Position numbers and translations under genes: made by a program. Of a stretch of 32,430 nt of DNA, positions 31,484 to 32,430 are shown one piece after another (positions within the stretch are counted from its first letter, which is position 1; each line of letters starts with the position of its first letter). Under the pieces are notes generated by a model, which saw only the letters and a list, made by a program, of their open reading frames with translations, had not been told where the DNA came from and made no database searches. Source of the stretch: Novosphingobium sp. UBA1948 (lineage in GTDB: Bacteria; Pseudomonadota; Alphaproteobacteria; Sphingomonadales; Sphingomonadaceae). The stretch covers positions 3,665 through 36,094 of the forward strand of contig DDES01000211.1 in the NCBI GenBank assembly GCA_002336765.1. The letters are read 5' to 3'.

Positions 31484-32430
31484 AGGCGCTGTTGGACAAG
31501 GTTGTGGCGGGACAACGCGGGCTGGTCCGTCTCGCCACGCTCTGCGCGGCGCTGGCAGCGGTGACGGCGGTGGGCTTGCTGGCGGTCTCGGGACAGTTTC
31601 TGGCGGGCGCAGGATTGGCGGGTGCTGCAGGCGTGCTCGCGGTGCAGGGCTTCAACTACCTGTTGCCCAGCGCCTTCATCCGCGCCGCCGCCATCACCCG
31701 CACCGCCACCCGCTATGGCGAGCGCATGCTGGGCCATCGCGCCGCGCTTTTCGCGCTGGCGGAACTGCGCGGCGCCCTTTTCGCGCGCGTCGCATCGGCT
31801 GTTCTGGCAGGACGCAGAGCAGGCCGCAGCGGTGATTTCGCTACGCGCATGGGGCAGGATGTCGATGCGCTGGAAGAGGCCGTAATCCGTCGCGTCTCTA
31901 GCGTCGGGGCCGCGGTGGCAGGCGTAGGCGGGCTGATGACCGCGCTGGCAATGGGCTGGCGGGCGGCGGTGGTCTTGGCAATCACGCTGGCTGCCATGCT
32001 GTGGGTGGCGCGCAGCTTGTCACAGCGCCTGATGCCTACCGCGCTCGCCCGCCAGAGCGAGGCGCTGACAGCGCTCAAAGCCGATTATGCCGATATTGCC
32101 GTGCCGGTTGCCGACATCGCAGTCTATGGCTTGGCGCCGCGCCTGTCTGAAGCGCTGACACCGGCCCACACGGCCTATGCCGAGGCCAGAAACGACATAA
32201 TCCGCATTCAGGCGTTGGTCATGGCCTCGCAAGCCTTGTTTGCGGCGGCGGGACTGGCCGCGATGCTGCTGACGTCGCGGGCGGATGCGCCGGAACTGGC
32301 GCTACGGCTGCTGGGCGCAATGGCGGCGCTGGAAATCTGGGCCGCGCTGGCGGGCCATGCCTTGCGCGCGCCGGATGAGGCCTGGGCAGAGGCGCGGCTC
32401 GCCGCCCTGCCCGACGCGACCGCCCCGGTC
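31480..32430 (+). CDS. cydC: Thiol reductant ABC exporter subunit CydC, partial
   Basis: The first 317 residues of the CydD partner; the window ends before the ATPase domain. It starts at ATG 31480 within the cydD stop. The membrane domain contains the CydC-type RYGERMLGHRAALFALAELR segment between helices, then FATRMGQDVDALEEAVIRRV and several further hydrophobic stretches. The frame is open to the window edge. Position, overlap with cydD and this motif make the call secure despite truncation. Confidence 0.9.
   Translation, partial: MKALLDKVVAGQRGLVRLATLCAALAAVTAVGLLAVSGQFLAGAGLAGAAGVLAVQGFNYLLPSAFIRAAAITRTATRYGERMLGHRAALFALAELRGALFARVASAVLAGRRAGRSGDFATRMGQDVDALEEAVIRRVSSVGAAVAGVGGLMTALAMGWRAAVVLAITLAAMLWVARSLSQRLMPTALARQSEALTALKADYADIAVPVADIAVYGLAPRLSEALTPAHTAYAEARNDIIRIQALVMASQALFAAAGLAAMLLTSRADAPELALRLLGAMAALEIWAALAGHALRAPDEAWAEARLAALPDATAPV

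Noticed and set aside
1..32430. CRISPR array, tRNA, rRNA, prophage or integrase genes
   Set aside because: No regularly spaced repeats, cloverleaf-like sequences, rRNA segments or phage/integrase motifs were seen on reading both strands.

Overview
The window is a GC-rich chromosomal segment, most likely from an alphaproteobacterium of the Sphingomonadales (Novosphingobium/Sphingomonas-like). This rests on base composition, dense ATGA/GTGA gene overlaps, a TonB-receptor-led catabolic cluster with a spinster-like MFS permease, LytS/LytTR and LuxR regulators, and IS6-family relics. The assignment is inference from gene content; there is no rRNA or tRNA here to confirm it.

Layout. (1) 1-4061, minus strand: a phosphonate/phosphite-type ABC importer operon in transcription order binding protein, second binding protein, permease, permease, ATPase (cut by the window edge). 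(2) 4062-4722: gene-poor stretch with a MarR-like fragment. (3) 4723-11464, minus strand: a tightly packed probable catabolic operon: TonB receptor, DUF6282 amidohydrolase-like protein, HpcH/HpaI aldolase, bicupin, MFS transporter, flavodoxin-fold NAD(P)H:quinone oxidoreductase. A divergent LysR regulator (11613-12551) shares its control region, which carries a dyad-symmetric T-N11-A box. (4) 12541-14250: two decayed IS6-family transposase copies flanking a gene for a LuxR-type HTH protein that also has a membrane segment and an exported C-terminal domain. (5) 14516-25256: an island of mostly unrecognised exported or lipid-anchored proteins. It has a three-gene plus-strand operon, five minus-strand genes, a LytS/LytTR two-component pair, a LuxR-type solo regulator, a small membrane protein overlapping a DUF4189 gene, and two further orphans. 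(6) 25397-26110: an outer-membrane beta-barrel protein with an unusually AT-rich 5' end. (7) 26330-26900: the two halves of an IS6 transposase in opposite orientation. (8) 26913-32430: cytochrome bd quinol oxidase (cydA-cydB-cydX, minus) divergent from cydD-cydC (plus, cydC cut by the edge).

How it fits together. Region 3 reads as import of an organic substrate across the outer membrane (TonB receptor) and inner membrane (MFS), followed by hydrolytic and retro-aldol cleavage and redox chemistry, under LysR control. The substrate cannot be read from sequence. Region 5, bounded on both sides by IS6 relics and containing envelope-directed proteins and their own regulators, is the best candidate for an undescribed system, probably concerned with the cell envelope. 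Regions 1 and 8 are recognisable transport and respiratory modules.
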